Below the pieces are notes generated by a model that was not told where the DNA came from, did not search any database, and saw only the letters and a program-made list of their open reading frames with translations. The position numbers were made by a program, and so were the translations under genes. 61,544 nt of DNA. Origin: Dehalococcoidia bacterium (GTDB taxonomy: Bacteria; Chloroflexota; Dehalococcoidia; DSTF01; JALHUB01). Each line of letters begins with the position of its first letter. Position 1 is the first letter of the stretch. Of the stretch, positions 24,842 through 33,507 are shown in pieces. Where the stretch lies: NCBI GenBank assembly GCA_030018455.1, contig JASEFU010000001.1:1-61544 (forward strand), in the 5' to 3' direction.

Positions 24842-24862
24842 GTCGGGCATCTTGCCCGCCCG
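24842..24862. repeat. Dispersed GGGC palindrome, copy 1
   Basis: CGGGCATCTTGCCCG (24844-24858), extended to GCCCGCCCGC on the right. It shares the GGGCATCTTGCCCGC core exactly with the copies at 41723 and 57869 (complement). It lies in the 166-base gap between the HesB-like gene and purD. Confidence 0.6.
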
Positions 24863-24996
24863 CTTCGGCGCCGTGACGTCCCCGCATATCCGTTTATCCG
24901 TTATCCATCCGCTGACAGGTCTCATCTTGCCCCTGCCGCCGTCACCGGATACCATCATAGCGGCCGTCTCGCTCACACCCACCGCAGAGGAAGCGT

Positions 24997-26289
24997 TTGC
25001 GAGTTCTCATCGTCGGCTCCGGTGGCCGTGAACACGCCCTCGCCTGGAAGATAAGGCAGTCTTCCCGGCTCGACGCCCTCTACGTCTCCCCGGGCAACGC
25101 CGGCACCGCGGCAATCGCCGATAACCTGCCCGTCAAGGCCAACGATATCGAAGGCATCGTCCGCGTGGCCCGCGAGCAGCGCATCGACCTCGTCGTTGTC
25201 GGACCGGAGGAGCCGCTAACCCTGGGCCTCGTCGACGCCCTCGCTGCCGCCGGGATCGCCGCCTTCGGCCCCACGAAAGCGGCCGCTGAGCTGGAGGCAA
25301 GCAAGGTCTTCGCCAAGGAGCTGATGGTCCGCCACGGCATCCCGACAGCGCGACACCAGAGCTTCGACTCCATGTGGGAGGCAGGCCTCTACATCGCCGA
25401 GCATAAGGAGCCGCTTGTCATCAAGGCCGACGGGCTCACCGCCGGCAAGGGCGCGATCGTCACCCGGGATGCGGCGGAAGCCCTGGAGGCCGCCGACGCC
25501 ATACTCTGCGACCGCGTCTTCGGCGCGGCGGGCGCCCGCATCGTCGTCGAGGAGCGGCTGAGCGGCCGCGAAACGTCGGCGCAGGCGTTCACCGACGGGC
25601 GTACCGTTGTGTCCATGCCTCTCTCTTGCGATCACAAGCCCGTCTTCGACTACGACGAGGGGCCGAACACCGGCGGCATGGGCGCCTACAGCCCGCCCGG
25701 GTGGATCCGGCCGGAGCTGGTGCCCTGGATCCACGAACACGTCACCCAGGCCACCGTGCGGGCCATGGCGGAAGAGGGCCGCCCTTACTGTGGCGTCCTC
25801 TACCCCGGCCTGCTGGTCACCGAGAACGGGCCGAATGTGCTCGAGTTCAACTGCCGCTTCGGCGACCCCGAGACGCAGGCGATCCTGCCGCGCCTCAAGA
25901 GCGACCTGCTCGAAATACTGTGGGCGGTGGCGAACGGACGCCTGCACGAGGCGCAGGTGGAGTGGCGCGACGAGCCGTGCGTCGCCGTGGTGCTGGCGTC
26001 CGGCGGCTACCCCGGCAAGTACGACACCGGCTTCCCGATACGGGGGCTGGACGAGCTTGACGAAGACGCTATAGTGTTCCATGCGGGTACGCGCCGCGAG
26101 AATGACGGACAACTCGTCACGTCGGGGGGGCGGGTGATGGCAGTGACGGCGCTGGGCGCGACACTCGAGGAGGCGCGGCGCAAGGCGTACACCAACGTCG
26201 AGCGCATCCGCTTCGAGGGGATGCACTACCGTCGCGACATCGGCGGGCGGCGCTTCCGCCCCCGCCCCGAATGGCTAGAGATACCGTAG
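24997..26289 (+). CDS. purD: Phosphoribosylamine--glycine ligase
   Basis: A 430-residue ATP-grasp enzyme for the second step of purine synthesis (GAR synthetase). The N-terminal [18 protein letters not shown], the ATP-grasp lysine region [16 protein letters not shown], and [11 protein letters not shown], plus [12 protein letters not shown] near the metal site, are all present. It starts with TTG at 24997, with AGAGGAAG upstream; no ATG or GTG fits the conserved N-terminus. It is the first gene of the purine cluster. Confidence 0.96.
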   Translation: MRVLIVGSGGREHALAWKIRQSSRLDALYVSPGNAGTAAIADNLPVKANDIEGIVRVAREQRIDLVVVGPEEPLTLGLVDALAAAGIAAFGPTKAAAELEASKVFAKELMVRHGIPTARHQSFDSMWEAGLYIAEHKEPLVIKADGLTAGKGAIVTRDAAEALEAADAILCDRVFGAAGARIVVEERLSGRETSAQAFTDGRTVVSMPLSCDHKPVFDYDEGPNTGGMGAYSPPGWIRPELVPWIHEHVTQATVRAMAEEGRPYCGVLYPGLLVTENGPNVLEFNCRFGDPETQAILPRLKSDLLEILWAVANGRLHEAQVEWRDEPCVAVVLASGGYPGKYDTGFPIRGLDELDEDAIVFHAGTRRENDGQLVTSGGRVMAVTALGATLEEARRKAYTNVERIRFEGMHYRRDIGGRRFRPRPEWLEIP

Positions 26290-26325
26290 CGCGCATCAAC
26301 AGATCGGGTCTCGCAGAAGAGTAAT

Positions 26326-26350
26326 GGGTCGGGCATTTTGCCCGACGCCC
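26326..26350. repeat. Dispersed GGGC palindrome, copy 2
   Basis: GTCGGGCATTTTGCCCGAC (26328-26346) forms a 7-bp stem with a 5-base loop between purD and purE. The core differs from copy 1 by one base in the loop. No T-run follows on the plus strand, so it is not an intrinsic terminator. Confidence 0.55.
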
Positions 26351-26364
26351 AAAAGGAACTTGCC

Positions 26365-26829
26365 ATGCCAGAGGCAATCGTCGCCGTTGTGATGGGGTCG
26401 AAGTCAGACGCTCCGCTCGTCCAGGAGTGCCTCGACACCCTGAACGCCCTCGGCATCCCCCACGAGACGCACGTCCTCTCCGCCCACCGCACCCCCGACA
26501 AGGTGCGCGAGTTCGCCCAATCGGCGGAGCAGCGGGGGATACGCGTCGTCATCGCCGCCGCCGGCGGCTCCGCTGCTCTTCCGGGCGCCATCAAGGCCTA
26601 CACCGCCGTGCCGGTCATCGGCGTCCCCCTCGCCTCCAGCGACCTCAAGGGCGTCGACGCCCTCCTCGCCATCGCCCAGATGCCGCCGGGCGTTCCGGTC
26701 GCCACCGTTGCCGTCGGCAAGTGGGGGGCGCGCAACGCCGCCCTTCTCGCCGCCGAGATCCTCGCCCTCAGCGACGCGCGGATAAGACAGGCGTACGGGG
26801 CCTATCGCGAGAAGCAGGCGTCGAGGTAA
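26365..26829 (+). CDS. purE: N5-carboxyaminoimidazole ribonucleotide mutase
   Basis: A 154-residue class I PurE, which moves the carboxyl group of N5-CAIR to C4. VAVVMGSKSDAPLVQ, the catalytic His in VLSAHRTPDKV, and AAAGGSAALPGAIKAYT are typical. Start ATG 26365 has AAGGAA seven bases upstream; an ATG nine codons earlier overlaps the palindrome and lacks an SD. Class I PurE normally needs PurK, which is not in the window. Confidence 0.95.
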   Translation: MPEAIVAVVMGSKSDAPLVQECLDTLNALGIPHETHVLSAHRTPDKVREFAQSAEQRGIRVVIAAAGGSAALPGAIKAYTAVPVIGVPLASSDLKGVDALLAIAQMPPGVPVATVAVGKWGARNAALLAAEILALSDARIRQAYGAYREKQASR

Positions 26830-26837
26830 ACTGAAGA

Positions 26838-27191
26838 GTGGCCGTGCCGGAGAAATCGAATCCCGCGTTCAAAGCCAACTCTGAATGCAGACCCGTTGAG
26901 ATGTCGGCGGGCGTGGTGCGCCGCACTCTCGTCAGCGGCGAACGCGTCACCATCTGCGAGTTCACGCTGACGAAGGGGGCAGTGATTGCCCCGCACAACC
27001 ACGAGCACGAGCAGGCGGGGTACGTCGCGCGTGGCCGGCTGTCATTCGTCATCGGCGGCGAAGGCCGGGAGCTGTGCGCCGGCGACGGCTACGTCGTCCC
27101 GGCCAACGTGACCCATGCCGTGACGGCGCTCGAGGACAGCATCGCTATCGACGCCTTCTCACCGCCTCGATTGGAGTACATGGACTCATGA
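26838..27191 (+). CDS. Small cupin-domain protein
   Basis: A 117-residue single-domain cupin. Motif 1, APHNHEHEQAGYVARG, carries the His/His/Glu metal ligands and motif 2, GDGYVVPANVTHAVTALED, the last His. Such small cupins bind a metal and may be enzymes, sensors or sugar-acid binders; no substrate can be read. GTG start at 26838, eight bases after purE. Its last codon overlaps the purB ATG as ATGA, so it is translated together with the purine enzymes, although no purine step is known to need it. Confidence 0.85.
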   Translation: MAVPEKSNPAFKANSECRPVEMSAGVVRRTLVSGERVTICEFTLTKGAVIAPHNHEHEQAGYVARGRLSFVIGGEGRELCAGDGYVVPANVTHAVTALEDSIAIDAFSPPRLEYMDS

Positions 27192-28480
27192 TCCCGAAAT
27201 ACTCACGACCCGAAATGGCCGCCATCTGGTCGGACAAAGGGAAGTACGACCGCTGGCTTCAGGTGGAGATCGCCGTGTGCGACGCCTGGGCGCAGCGCGG
27301 CGACATCCCCGAAGAGGCGGCGGAAAAGATCCGCCACGCCTCCTACGACCTGGAGGCGATGGAGCGCTACCTCGCGGAGACGCACCACGACGTCATCTCC
27401 TTCCTCCGCACCGTCGCCGACAGCCTCGGCGAGGAGGGGCGCTACGTCCACATGGGCCTCACCTCGTATGACGTCGTCGATACCGCCCTCGGCATCGCCC
27501 TGCGCGATTCGTCCGACATCCTCCTGCGCGATCTCGCCGCCCTCATCGAGGCGGTGGAAGAGAAGGCGCGCGAGCATAAGTACACGCTCATGATGGGGCG
27601 CACGCACGGCGTCCACGCCGAGCCCATAACCTTCGGGCTGAAGCTGGCGTCGTGGGTGGACGAGCTGCGCCGCAATGAGCGCCGCCTCGCGGAGGCGAAG
27701 GCGGAGGTCGCTGTGGGCAAGATAAGCGGGCCCGTGGGCAGCCACGCCACCGTCCCGCCCGACATCGAGGAGGCGGTCTGCAAGCGGCTCGGCCTGGGAA
27801 TCGAAGCGATAAGCACGCAGATCGTCCACCGCGACCGGCACGCCCGCTTCCTGACCACGCTTGCCGTCCTCGCCTCGTCGCTCGACAAGTTCGCCACCGA
27901 CCTGCGCAACATGCAGCGCACGGAGATCCTCGAGGTGGAGGAGCCGTTCGAGGCGGGACAGACGGGGTCGAGCGCCATGCCCCACAAGCGCAACCCCGAG
28001 AAGTGCGAGCGCATATCCGGCCTCGCCCGCGTCGTCCGTGGCTATGCCGTCGCCGCGCTGGAGAACGTCGCTCTCTGGCACGAGCGCGACCTCACGGACT
28101 CCGCGCCCGAACGCATCATCCTCCCCGACGCATGCCTGCTCGTCGACTACATGCTGGACCTCTTCACTTACGTCGTGCGCGGCCTCCAGGTCTACCCCGA
28201 CCGCATGCGCGAAAACGTCGAGCTCACGCAGGGCCTTGTCTTCTCGCAGCGAGTGCTGATTGCCCTCATAGAGAAGGGGCTGAGCCGCGACAAGGCCTAC
28301 AAGACCGTGCAGGCCAGCTCGATGCGCGCTTGGAAGGAGCGGCGGCCCCTACGAGGCCTGCTCGAGGAAGACCCGGAGGTCACCAGCCGGCTCAGCGCAC
28401 AGGAGATGGACGCCATATTCGACTACGGCGTGTACACCCGCTACGTCGACCACTCCTTCGAAAGACTGGGCCTGTCCTGA
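27188..28480 (+). CDS. purB: Adenylosuccinate lyase
   Basis: A 430-residue member of the fumarase/aspartase superfamily that acts twice in purine synthesis (SAICAR to AICAR, adenylosuccinate to AMP). The signature GSSAMPHKRNP is at 260-270, and TSYDVVDTALG plus MMGRTHGVHAEPITFG hold further active-site residues. Start ATG 27188 overlaps the cupin stop; an upstream in-frame ATG at 27074 would run inside the cupin gene. Confidence 0.97.
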   Translation: MIPKYSRPEMAAIWSDKGKYDRWLQVEIAVCDAWAQRGDIPEEAAEKIRHASYDLEAMERYLAETHHDVISFLRTVADSLGEEGRYVHMGLTSYDVVDTALGIALRDSSDILLRDLAALIEAVEEKAREHKYTLMMGRTHGVHAEPITFGLKLASWVDELRRNERRLAEAKAEVAVGKISGPVGSHATVPPDIEEAVCKRLGLGIEAISTQIVHRDRHARFLTTLAVLASSLDKFATDLRNMQRTEILEVEEPFEAGQTGSSAMPHKRNPEKCERISGLARVVRGYAVAALENVALWHERDLTDSAPERIILPDACLLVDYMLDLFTYVVRGLQVYPDRMRENVELTQGLVFSQRVLIALIEKGLSRDKAYKTVQASSMRAWKERRPLRGLLEEDPEVTSRLSAQEMDAIFDYGVYTRYVDHSFERLGLS

Positions 28481-28502
28481 GCGCTGCCGCAGGGAGGCGT
28501 GA

Positions 28503-29234
28503 ATGACGAATAACGGCGGCGAGCCCGACCTGCTCCGCCGGCGCATGGAGCTGGGACAGATAATCGACCGCTCCCTCACCCTGTACCGGTTGAACTTCCC
28601 CGAACTCGTGGCGATGGCCGCCATCACTCTCCCCGTCGACATCGTCAGCGCGCTGGCCGCCGCTGCAATCACCGACGCAATCGTCCTGACAATCGCAAGC
28701 ATCCCTCTTTACGTGGTGAGCATCGCCGTCACCGTCATCGCGACTGCCGCCATCGCCCGCGCCGTCGACGACATCGCCGACGGGCTTCCGGCGGATTTCA
28801 ATCGCAGTTATCGCTACGTGGCGGAGCGCCTTCGCACGCTCATGCTGGCTGCGCTGCGGGTCTTCCTCCCCGTCGTCCTCGCCGCCGTCACCGTGGTAGG
28901 AATCCCGCTCGCCGTTTACCTGCTCGTCCGCTGGATATTCTTCCCGCAGGCGGTCGCAATCGATGGCCAATCATCAGACGACGCCGTCGCCTTGAGCGCG
29001 CGCATAGTCAAGGGACAGTGGTGGCGTACTTTTGGTATACTCCTGGTGGTGTGGCTGCTCGCCAGTTTTCCGGCCGTTGCGGTCGCCATATTGTTCGCGC
29101 CCGCGGCGGTGATTGCGTCCGGGCTGGCGAGCGCAGCCATCGCAGTCATCATCCTGCCGTTTGTAGCGGTGGCTTCCACCCTCCTCTACTACGATTTGAG
29201 AAGCAGGGAGCGCGAGCGTGCCGGTACTACTTGA
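28503..29234 (+). CDS. Polytopic membrane protein of unknown function
   Basis: A 243-residue membrane protein with about five to six hydrophobic segments and a charged N-terminus (LGQIIDRSLTLYRLNFPEL). This start, together with alternating glycine- and alanine-rich helices, recalls the DUF975/YciC or glycerophosphodiesterase membrane-domain type proteins, but I cannot assign it firmly. ATG 28503 follows GGGAGG. Its 3' end overlaps purC by 17 bases, so it is translationally linked to the purine genes. A transport role is possible but unsupported. Confidence 0.75.
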   Translation: MTNNGGEPDLLRRRMELGQIIDRSLTLYRLNFPELVAMAAITLPVDIVSALAAAAITDAIVLTIASIPLYVVSIAVTVIATAAIARAVDDIADGLPADFNRSYRYVAERLRTLMLAALRVFLPVVLAAVTVVGIPLAVYLLVRWIFFPQAVAIDGQSSDDAVALSARIVKGQWWRTFGILLVVWLLASFPAVAVAILFAPAAVIASGLASAAIAVIILPFVAVASTLLYYDLRSRERERAGTT

Positions 29235-30111
29235 GACCCAATTGCCCAACCTCTACGCCCGCGGCAAGGTGCGCGACACGTACGACGTCGGCGACGGGCG
29301 CCTGCTCATGGTCACCACCGACCGCATCTCGGCGTTCGATGTGGTGCTACCCAACGGCATCCCCGACAAGGGCGCCGTCCTGACGCAACTCTCCGGCTTC
29401 TGGTTCGGGAAGACGGCCGGAATTGTCCCCAACCACCTTCTGCGCATCATCGAAGACACGAAAGCGCCCGACTTGCCGCTGGCCGTGCCGCCTGAGCTCG
29501 TCGGACGCTCGATGCTGGTGAAGAAGGCGGAGCGCATCGACATCGAATGCGTCGCGCGGGGCTACCTGTCCGGCTCGGCGTGGGTCGAGTACCAGGAAAC
29601 GGGTCGCGTGTGCGGCGTGGCGCTGCCGGAAGGGTTGCGAGAGAGCGACCAGCTTCCGCAACCGATATTCACGCCGGCAACGAAGGCGGAAAGCGGCCAC
29701 GATATTAACATCAGCTACGACGAGGTGGCTGCGAAGGTCGGGCCGGACCTGGCCGAGCAGTTGAGAGACACAACGCTGGCGGTTTACCGTTACGCCGCCG
29801 GCTACGCCCGTCGCCGCGGGATCATAATCGCCGACACGAAGATGGAGTTCGGGCGCGCGGACGGCCAACTGATCCTCATCGACGAGCTGCTGACGCCAGA
29901 CTCAAGCCGCTTCTGGTCGCTCGACACGTACGAGCCGGGCAAGCCGCAGCCCAGCTTTGACAAGCAGCCTGTGCGCGACTGGCTGATCCGCTCCGGCTGG
30001 AACCGCGAGCCGCCGGCGCCCGAGCTGCCGCCGAAGATCGTCGCCGAGACGTCGGAGCGCTACAAAGAGGCGTTTCGCCGCCTCACCGGACGCGAGATCC
30101 GCCACCGCTAG
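29218..30111 (+). CDS. purC: SAICAR synthase
   Basis: A 297-residue enzyme that joins aspartate to CAIR using ATP. YARGKVRDTYDVGD is the nucleotide-binding start, followed by TTDRISAFDVVLPNGIPDKG, CVARGYLSGSAW and ADTKMEFGRADGQLILIDE. It is of the longer, single-domain type. GTG start 29218, inside the end of the preceding membrane protein gene. Confidence 0.96.
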   Translation: MPVLLETQLPNLYARGKVRDTYDVGDGRLLMVTTDRISAFDVVLPNGIPDKGAVLTQLSGFWFGKTAGIVPNHLLRIIEDTKAPDLPLAVPPELVGRSMLVKKAERIDIECVARGYLSGSAWVEYQETGRVCGVALPEGLRESDQLPQPIFTPATKAESGHDINISYDEVAAKVGPDLAEQLRDTTLAVYRYAAGYARRRGIIIADTKMEFGRADGQLILIDELLTPDSSRFWSLDTYEPGKPQPSFDKQPVRDWLIRSGWNREPPAPELPPKIVAETSERYKEAFRRLTGREIRHR

Positions 30112-30129
30112 CGCTGCAAGGAGAGAGCC

Positions 30130-30384
30130 GTGTATCTGGCGAAGGTGTACGTGACCCTCAAGCCGACGGTGAACGACCCACAGGGGCTGACGATACGAGG
30201 AGGTCTGCACTCGCTCGGCTTCGGCGAGGTGGAGAGCGTGCGGGCGGGGAAGTACCTGGAGATACGTCTGGACGAGGAGCAGCGGTCGGAGGCAGAGGCG
30301 CGCGTGCACGACATGTGCCGCAAGCTGCTGGCGAACCCCGTCATCGAAGACTACCGCTTCGAACTCGAGGAGTTGCCGCGTTAG
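30130..30384 (+). CDS. purS: Phosphoribosylformylglycinamidine synthase subunit PurS
   Basis: An 84-residue subunit that bridges PurL and PurQ in the three-part FGAM synthase. AKVYVTLKPTVNDPQGLTI, the GGLHSLGF glycine stretch and VRAGKYLEIRLD are typical. GTG start 30130. purQ and purL would be expected next but the cluster ends here, facing the his operon; they must lie elsewhere. Confidence 0.93.
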   Translation: MYLAKVYVTLKPTVNDPQGLTIRGGLHSLGFGEVESVRAGKYLEIRLDEEQRSEAEARVHDMCRKLLANPVIEDYRFELEELPR

Positions 30385-30433
30385 CGGCCGATGGACATAC
30401 GGTATGCGGGTGAGAGACGGCCCGGAGCCCAGG

Positions 30434-30459
30434 TAGGGGCGGGCCTCTGTGCCCGCCCA
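30434..30459. repeat. Dispersed GGGC palindrome, copy 3
   Basis: GGGCGGGC (30437-30444) and GCCCGCCC (30451-30458) form a perfect 8-bp stem with loop CTCTGT between the convergent purS and hisB genes. The loop differs from the other copies. No T-run is present on either side, so termination here would not be the standard intrinsic kind. Confidence 0.5.
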
Positions 30460-30465
30460 GTCAGA

Positions 30466-31062
30466 TCAAAGCTGCCCCTTCGTGCTGGGTACTTCGCTGC
30501 CCAGGCGCGGGTCCCGGCGCACCGCCTCACCCAGCGCGCGCGCGAGCGCCTTGAACACCGCCTCGGCCTTGTGATGGTCGCTCGCGCCCGCAAGCGTGCG
30601 CGCGTGCAGCGTCAGCCGCCCCTCCGTCGCGATCGACCACAACAGATGGCTGACAAGCTCCGTCGGCAGCTCGCCCACGCGCTCCCCTGTCCACGAAAGC
30701 TCCGTCGAGGCGTACCCGCGCCCGCTGACGTCCACGGACACGAGCGCCAGCGCCTCGTCCAGCGGCACGACCGCATGCCCGAAGCGAACGATCCCCTTTC
30801 GCTCGCCCAGCGCCTTGCGCAGCGCCCGCCCCAGGCAGATCGCCACGTCCTCCGCCGTGTGGTGCGGGTCGACCTCGAGGTCGCCTTTCGCTTCGACAGT
30901 TATGTCAATCAGGCTATGCCGCGATAGCTGCTGCAGCAGGTGGTCCAGCATCCCGATGCCGGTCTCCACCTCGGCGCGTCCGCGTCCGTCGAGGTTGACC
31001 TCAACGCGGACGGTCGTCTCCTTCGTCTCGCGCTCTTCCTTGCCGCGACGTTCACCGGCCAA
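30466..31062 (-). CDS. hisB: Imidazoleglycerol-phosphate dehydratase
   Basis: A 198-residue single-function HisB (no phosphatase domain). The two His-rich manganese motifs are VDPHHTAEDVAICLG and SDHHKAEAVFKALARA; GIGMLDHLLQQLSRH is also standard. Start TTG 31062 has AGGAGG at ideal distance, and overlaps the hisC end by 11 bases. It is the last gene of the his operon. A separate histidinol-phosphate phosphatase must be encoded elsewhere. Confidence 0.96.
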   Translation of the reverse strand: MAGERRGKEERETKETTVRVEVNLDGRGRAEVETGIGMLDHLLQQLSRHSLIDITVEAKGDLEVDPHHTAEDVAICLGRALRKALGERKGIVRFGHAVVPLDEALALVSVDVSGRGYASTELSWTGERVGELPTELVSHLLWSIATEGRLTLHARTLAGASDHHKAEAVFKALARALGEAVRRDPRLGSEVPSTKGQL

Positions 31063-32170
31063 TCTCGCCTCCTATCTCTTGCAGCGCCGCAATCAGCGCC
31101 TCCGTTTGCTCGGGCAGCCCCACGCTTATGCGCAGGCAGTCGCGCAGGCGCGGCGCTTCGAAGTAGCGCACCATTATCCCGCGCTCGCGCAGCCTTCGCC
31201 ACACGTCCTTCGCGTCCGCTCCGATAACGCGGCAGAGGACGAAGTTCGCCTGCGAGGGCAGCGGCCGCAGGAACGGAACGCCGCTCAGGAGTTCGAACAG
31301 ACGCTCCCTTTCGCCGAGCAGGCGCCGCACTCGCTCCTCGAGCAGCGCCGCGTCCTCCAGCGAGGCGATGAGCGCCGCCTGCGCCGCCGCGTTCAGGTTA
31401 TACGGCTGCTTGATCTTCATCAGCGTCCGCGCTACGGCCGGCGTCATCACACCGTACCCCGCGCGCAGCCCGGCCAGGCCCGCCCACTTGCTGAACGTCC
31501 GCAGCACGATGAGATTGTCGCGCGACGGCACGAGCGAGGCGAAGCTTCCGCCCGAAAACTCGACATACGCCTCATCGACAACGACGATGAGCCCCGTCGC
31601 CAGCAGCGCGTCCAGCTCGTCGCGGCCGGTCACATTCCCCGTCGGGTTGTTCGGCGAGGCGACGAACAGCATTTTCGCGTCGCGGGCGGCCGCGCGCACC
31701 GACGCCACGTCCAGCGAATAGTCGTCGCTGCGCGGCGCCTCGATGACGCGTCCGCCCGCCACACTCGTCAGGAACGAGTACATCCCGAACGTGGGCGGAC
31801 AATCGATGACCGCTTCGCCGGGCGAAAGGAACGCCTTGATCAGCAGCTCGATCAGCTCGTCGCTGCCGCTCCCCGCGACGATGTGCTCCTCGCTCAGCGA
31901 AAGATAAGCGGCAATCGCCCGCCTCGCCTCCCGCTGCACGGGGTCGGGGTAGATGTGGTAACTGGGGTAACTCGCCAGCGCCTCCAGCGCCCGCGGCGAT
32001 GGCCCGTAGGGGTTCTCGTTGCCGTCGAGCTTGACGATCTGCTCCGGTTTCACCCCCAGCCGCTGCGCGAGCTGGTCCACTGGCTCAATGGGCTCGTAGC
32101 CCTCCAGCGCAGAGAGATCAGGCCGCAACAGGCGCTGCACGTCGATATCCAGACTGCTCTTCTCGCTCAT
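31052..32170 (-). CDS. hisC: Histidinol-phosphate aminotransferase
   Basis: A 372-residue class I/II PLP aminotransferase. KLDGNENPYGPSP, ASPNNPTGNVT, VVDEAYVEFSG and the PLP-lysine motif RTFSKWAGLAGLRAGYG are complete. ATG 32170 overlaps the hisD stop as ATGA. Position between hisD and hisB supports the histidine role over related aromatic aminotransferases. Confidence 0.96.
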   Translation of the reverse strand: MSEKSSLDIDVQRLLRPDLSALEGYEPIEPVDQLAQRLGVKPEQIVKLDGNENPYGPSPRALEALASYPSYHIYPDPVQREARRAIAAYLSLSEEHIVAGSGSDELIELLIKAFLSPGEAVIDCPPTFGMYSFLTSVAGGRVIEAPRSDDYSLDVASVRAAARDAKMLFVASPNNPTGNVTGRDELDALLATGLIVVVDEAYVEFSGGSFASLVPSRDNLIVLRTFSKWAGLAGLRAGYGVMTPAVARTLMKIKQPYNLNAAAQAALIASLEDAALLEERVRRLLGERERLFELLSGVPFLRPLPSQANFVLCRVIGADAKDVWRRLRERGIMVRYFEAPRLRDCLRISVGLPEQTEALIAALQEIGGEIGR

Positions 32171-33507
32171 CCGTCAGAGCCCCCGTCGAGGCCGAGCCGC
32201 ATCTCGATGGCGCGGGCGTGCGCCGTCAGTCCCTCCGCGCGCGCTATAGCCGCCGCCGCCGGCCCCCACTCGCGCAGCGACTCCTCGCCGACGCCCACGA
32301 CGTTGGTGATCTTCAGGAAGTCGAGCACGTTCAGCGGCGACGAGAAGCGGGCGCTCCCCGCCGTGGGCATGACGTGGCTGGGGCCGGCCGTGTAGTCGCC
32401 CATCGCCTCGGGCGAAGACTCTCCAATGAAGACGCCGCCCGCGTTGCGCACCCGTCGCGACCACGGACGCGGGTTGCGGACGAGCAGACAGAGGTGCTCC
32501 GGCGCGTACTCGTTGGCGAGGGCGATCGCCTCGTCCAGCGTGCGGACGATGACGGCGCCGCCCCGCGCCTCCATCGACGCCCGCGCGACCCGTTCGCGTT
32601 CGAGGCCGGTAAGCTGCCGTTCCACCTCGCGCTCAACGTCCGCGGCAAACCTGCGGGAGGTCGTGATCAGTAAGGCCGTCGCCAGCTCGTCGTGCTCCGC
32701 CTGCGCCAGGAGATCGGCCGCGCACAGGGCGGGATCGGCGCTGCCGTCAGCGATGATCACGGTCTCCGTCGGCCCGTAAACGGAATCGATCCCGACGACA
32801 CCGTAGAGCTGCTGCTTCGCTAGGGTGACGAAGATGTTCCCGGGACCGCAGATCTTGTCGACGCGCGGCACCGTTTCCGTCCCGAAAGCAAAGGCCGCGA
32901 TGGCCTGCGCGCCGCTGCCGCAGAACACGCTGTCGATGCCGGCGATATCGGCGGCGACAAGCTTCAGCGGGGAGACGCGGCCCGCCCTATCGACCGGCGA
33001 GATCATGAACATCTCTTCGACGCACGCGACCTTGGCCGGCAGCGCGGTCATGAGAACGGAGGAGGGGTAGACGGCGTCGGTGCCCAGCGCGTACACGCCC
33101 ACGCGCTGGAGAGCCCGGACGCGCATCCCCAGGCCGTCCTTCGTGAAGCTGGACATGGTCCGGTCGTACTGCATCTCGTGGAACAGCCGGATACGCTCGG
33201 CGGCGAACCGCAGCGCGGCCGCGATTCTCGGCTCGACCTGCTCGTACGCGGCCTTCACCTCTTCGGGAGAGACGGTCAGGGACGGGTACGGCACGCCGTC
33301 AAACGCTTCGCTGTAGCGCCTGAGGGCGGCGTCGCCCTCGTTTCGCACGTCGCGTATGATGCGCGCCACCGCCTCCGCCGGCGAAAGCTCCCGACCGAAC
33401 ACCGCCCGCGTCCTCTCGTGAATGTGGGGCGGCACGTCCATCTGCGTCAGGGGCCGGCGGCGTAGCAGCGAGCGGCGCGCCTCGTCCGCGCCGAGAACGA
33501 TCCTCAT
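32167..33507 (-). CDS. hisD: Histidinol dehydrogenase
   Basis: A 446-residue zinc enzyme that carries out the last two oxidations of histidine synthesis. KICGPGNIFVTLAKQQLYG, GIDSVYGPTETVIIAD, the zinc-ligand region AQAEHDE, and EYAPEHLCLLV are present. It starts at ATG 33507 overlapping the stop of the phospholipase-like gene (ATGA) and overlaps hisC in the same way. Confidence 0.97.
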   Translation of the reverse strand: MRIVLGADEARRSLLRRRPLTQMDVPPHIHERTRAVFGRELSPAEAVARIIRDVRNEGDAALRRYSEAFDGVPYPSLTVSPEEVKAAYEQVEPRIAAALRFAAERIRLFHEMQYDRTMSSFTKDGLGMRVRALQRVGVYALGTDAVYPSSVLMTALPAKVACVEEMFMISPVDRAGRVSPLKLVAADIAGIDSVFCGSGAQAIAAFAFGTETVPRVDKICGPGNIFVTLAKQQLYGVVGIDSVYGPTETVIIADGSADPALCAADLLAQAEHDELATALLITTSRRFAADVEREVERQLTGLERERVARASMEARGGAVIVRTLDEAIALANEYAPEHLCLLVRNPRPWSRRVRNAGGVFIGESSPEAMGDYTAGPSHVMPTAGSARFSSPLNVLDFLKITNVVGVGEESLREWGPAAAAIARAEGLTAHARAIEMRLGLDGGSDG

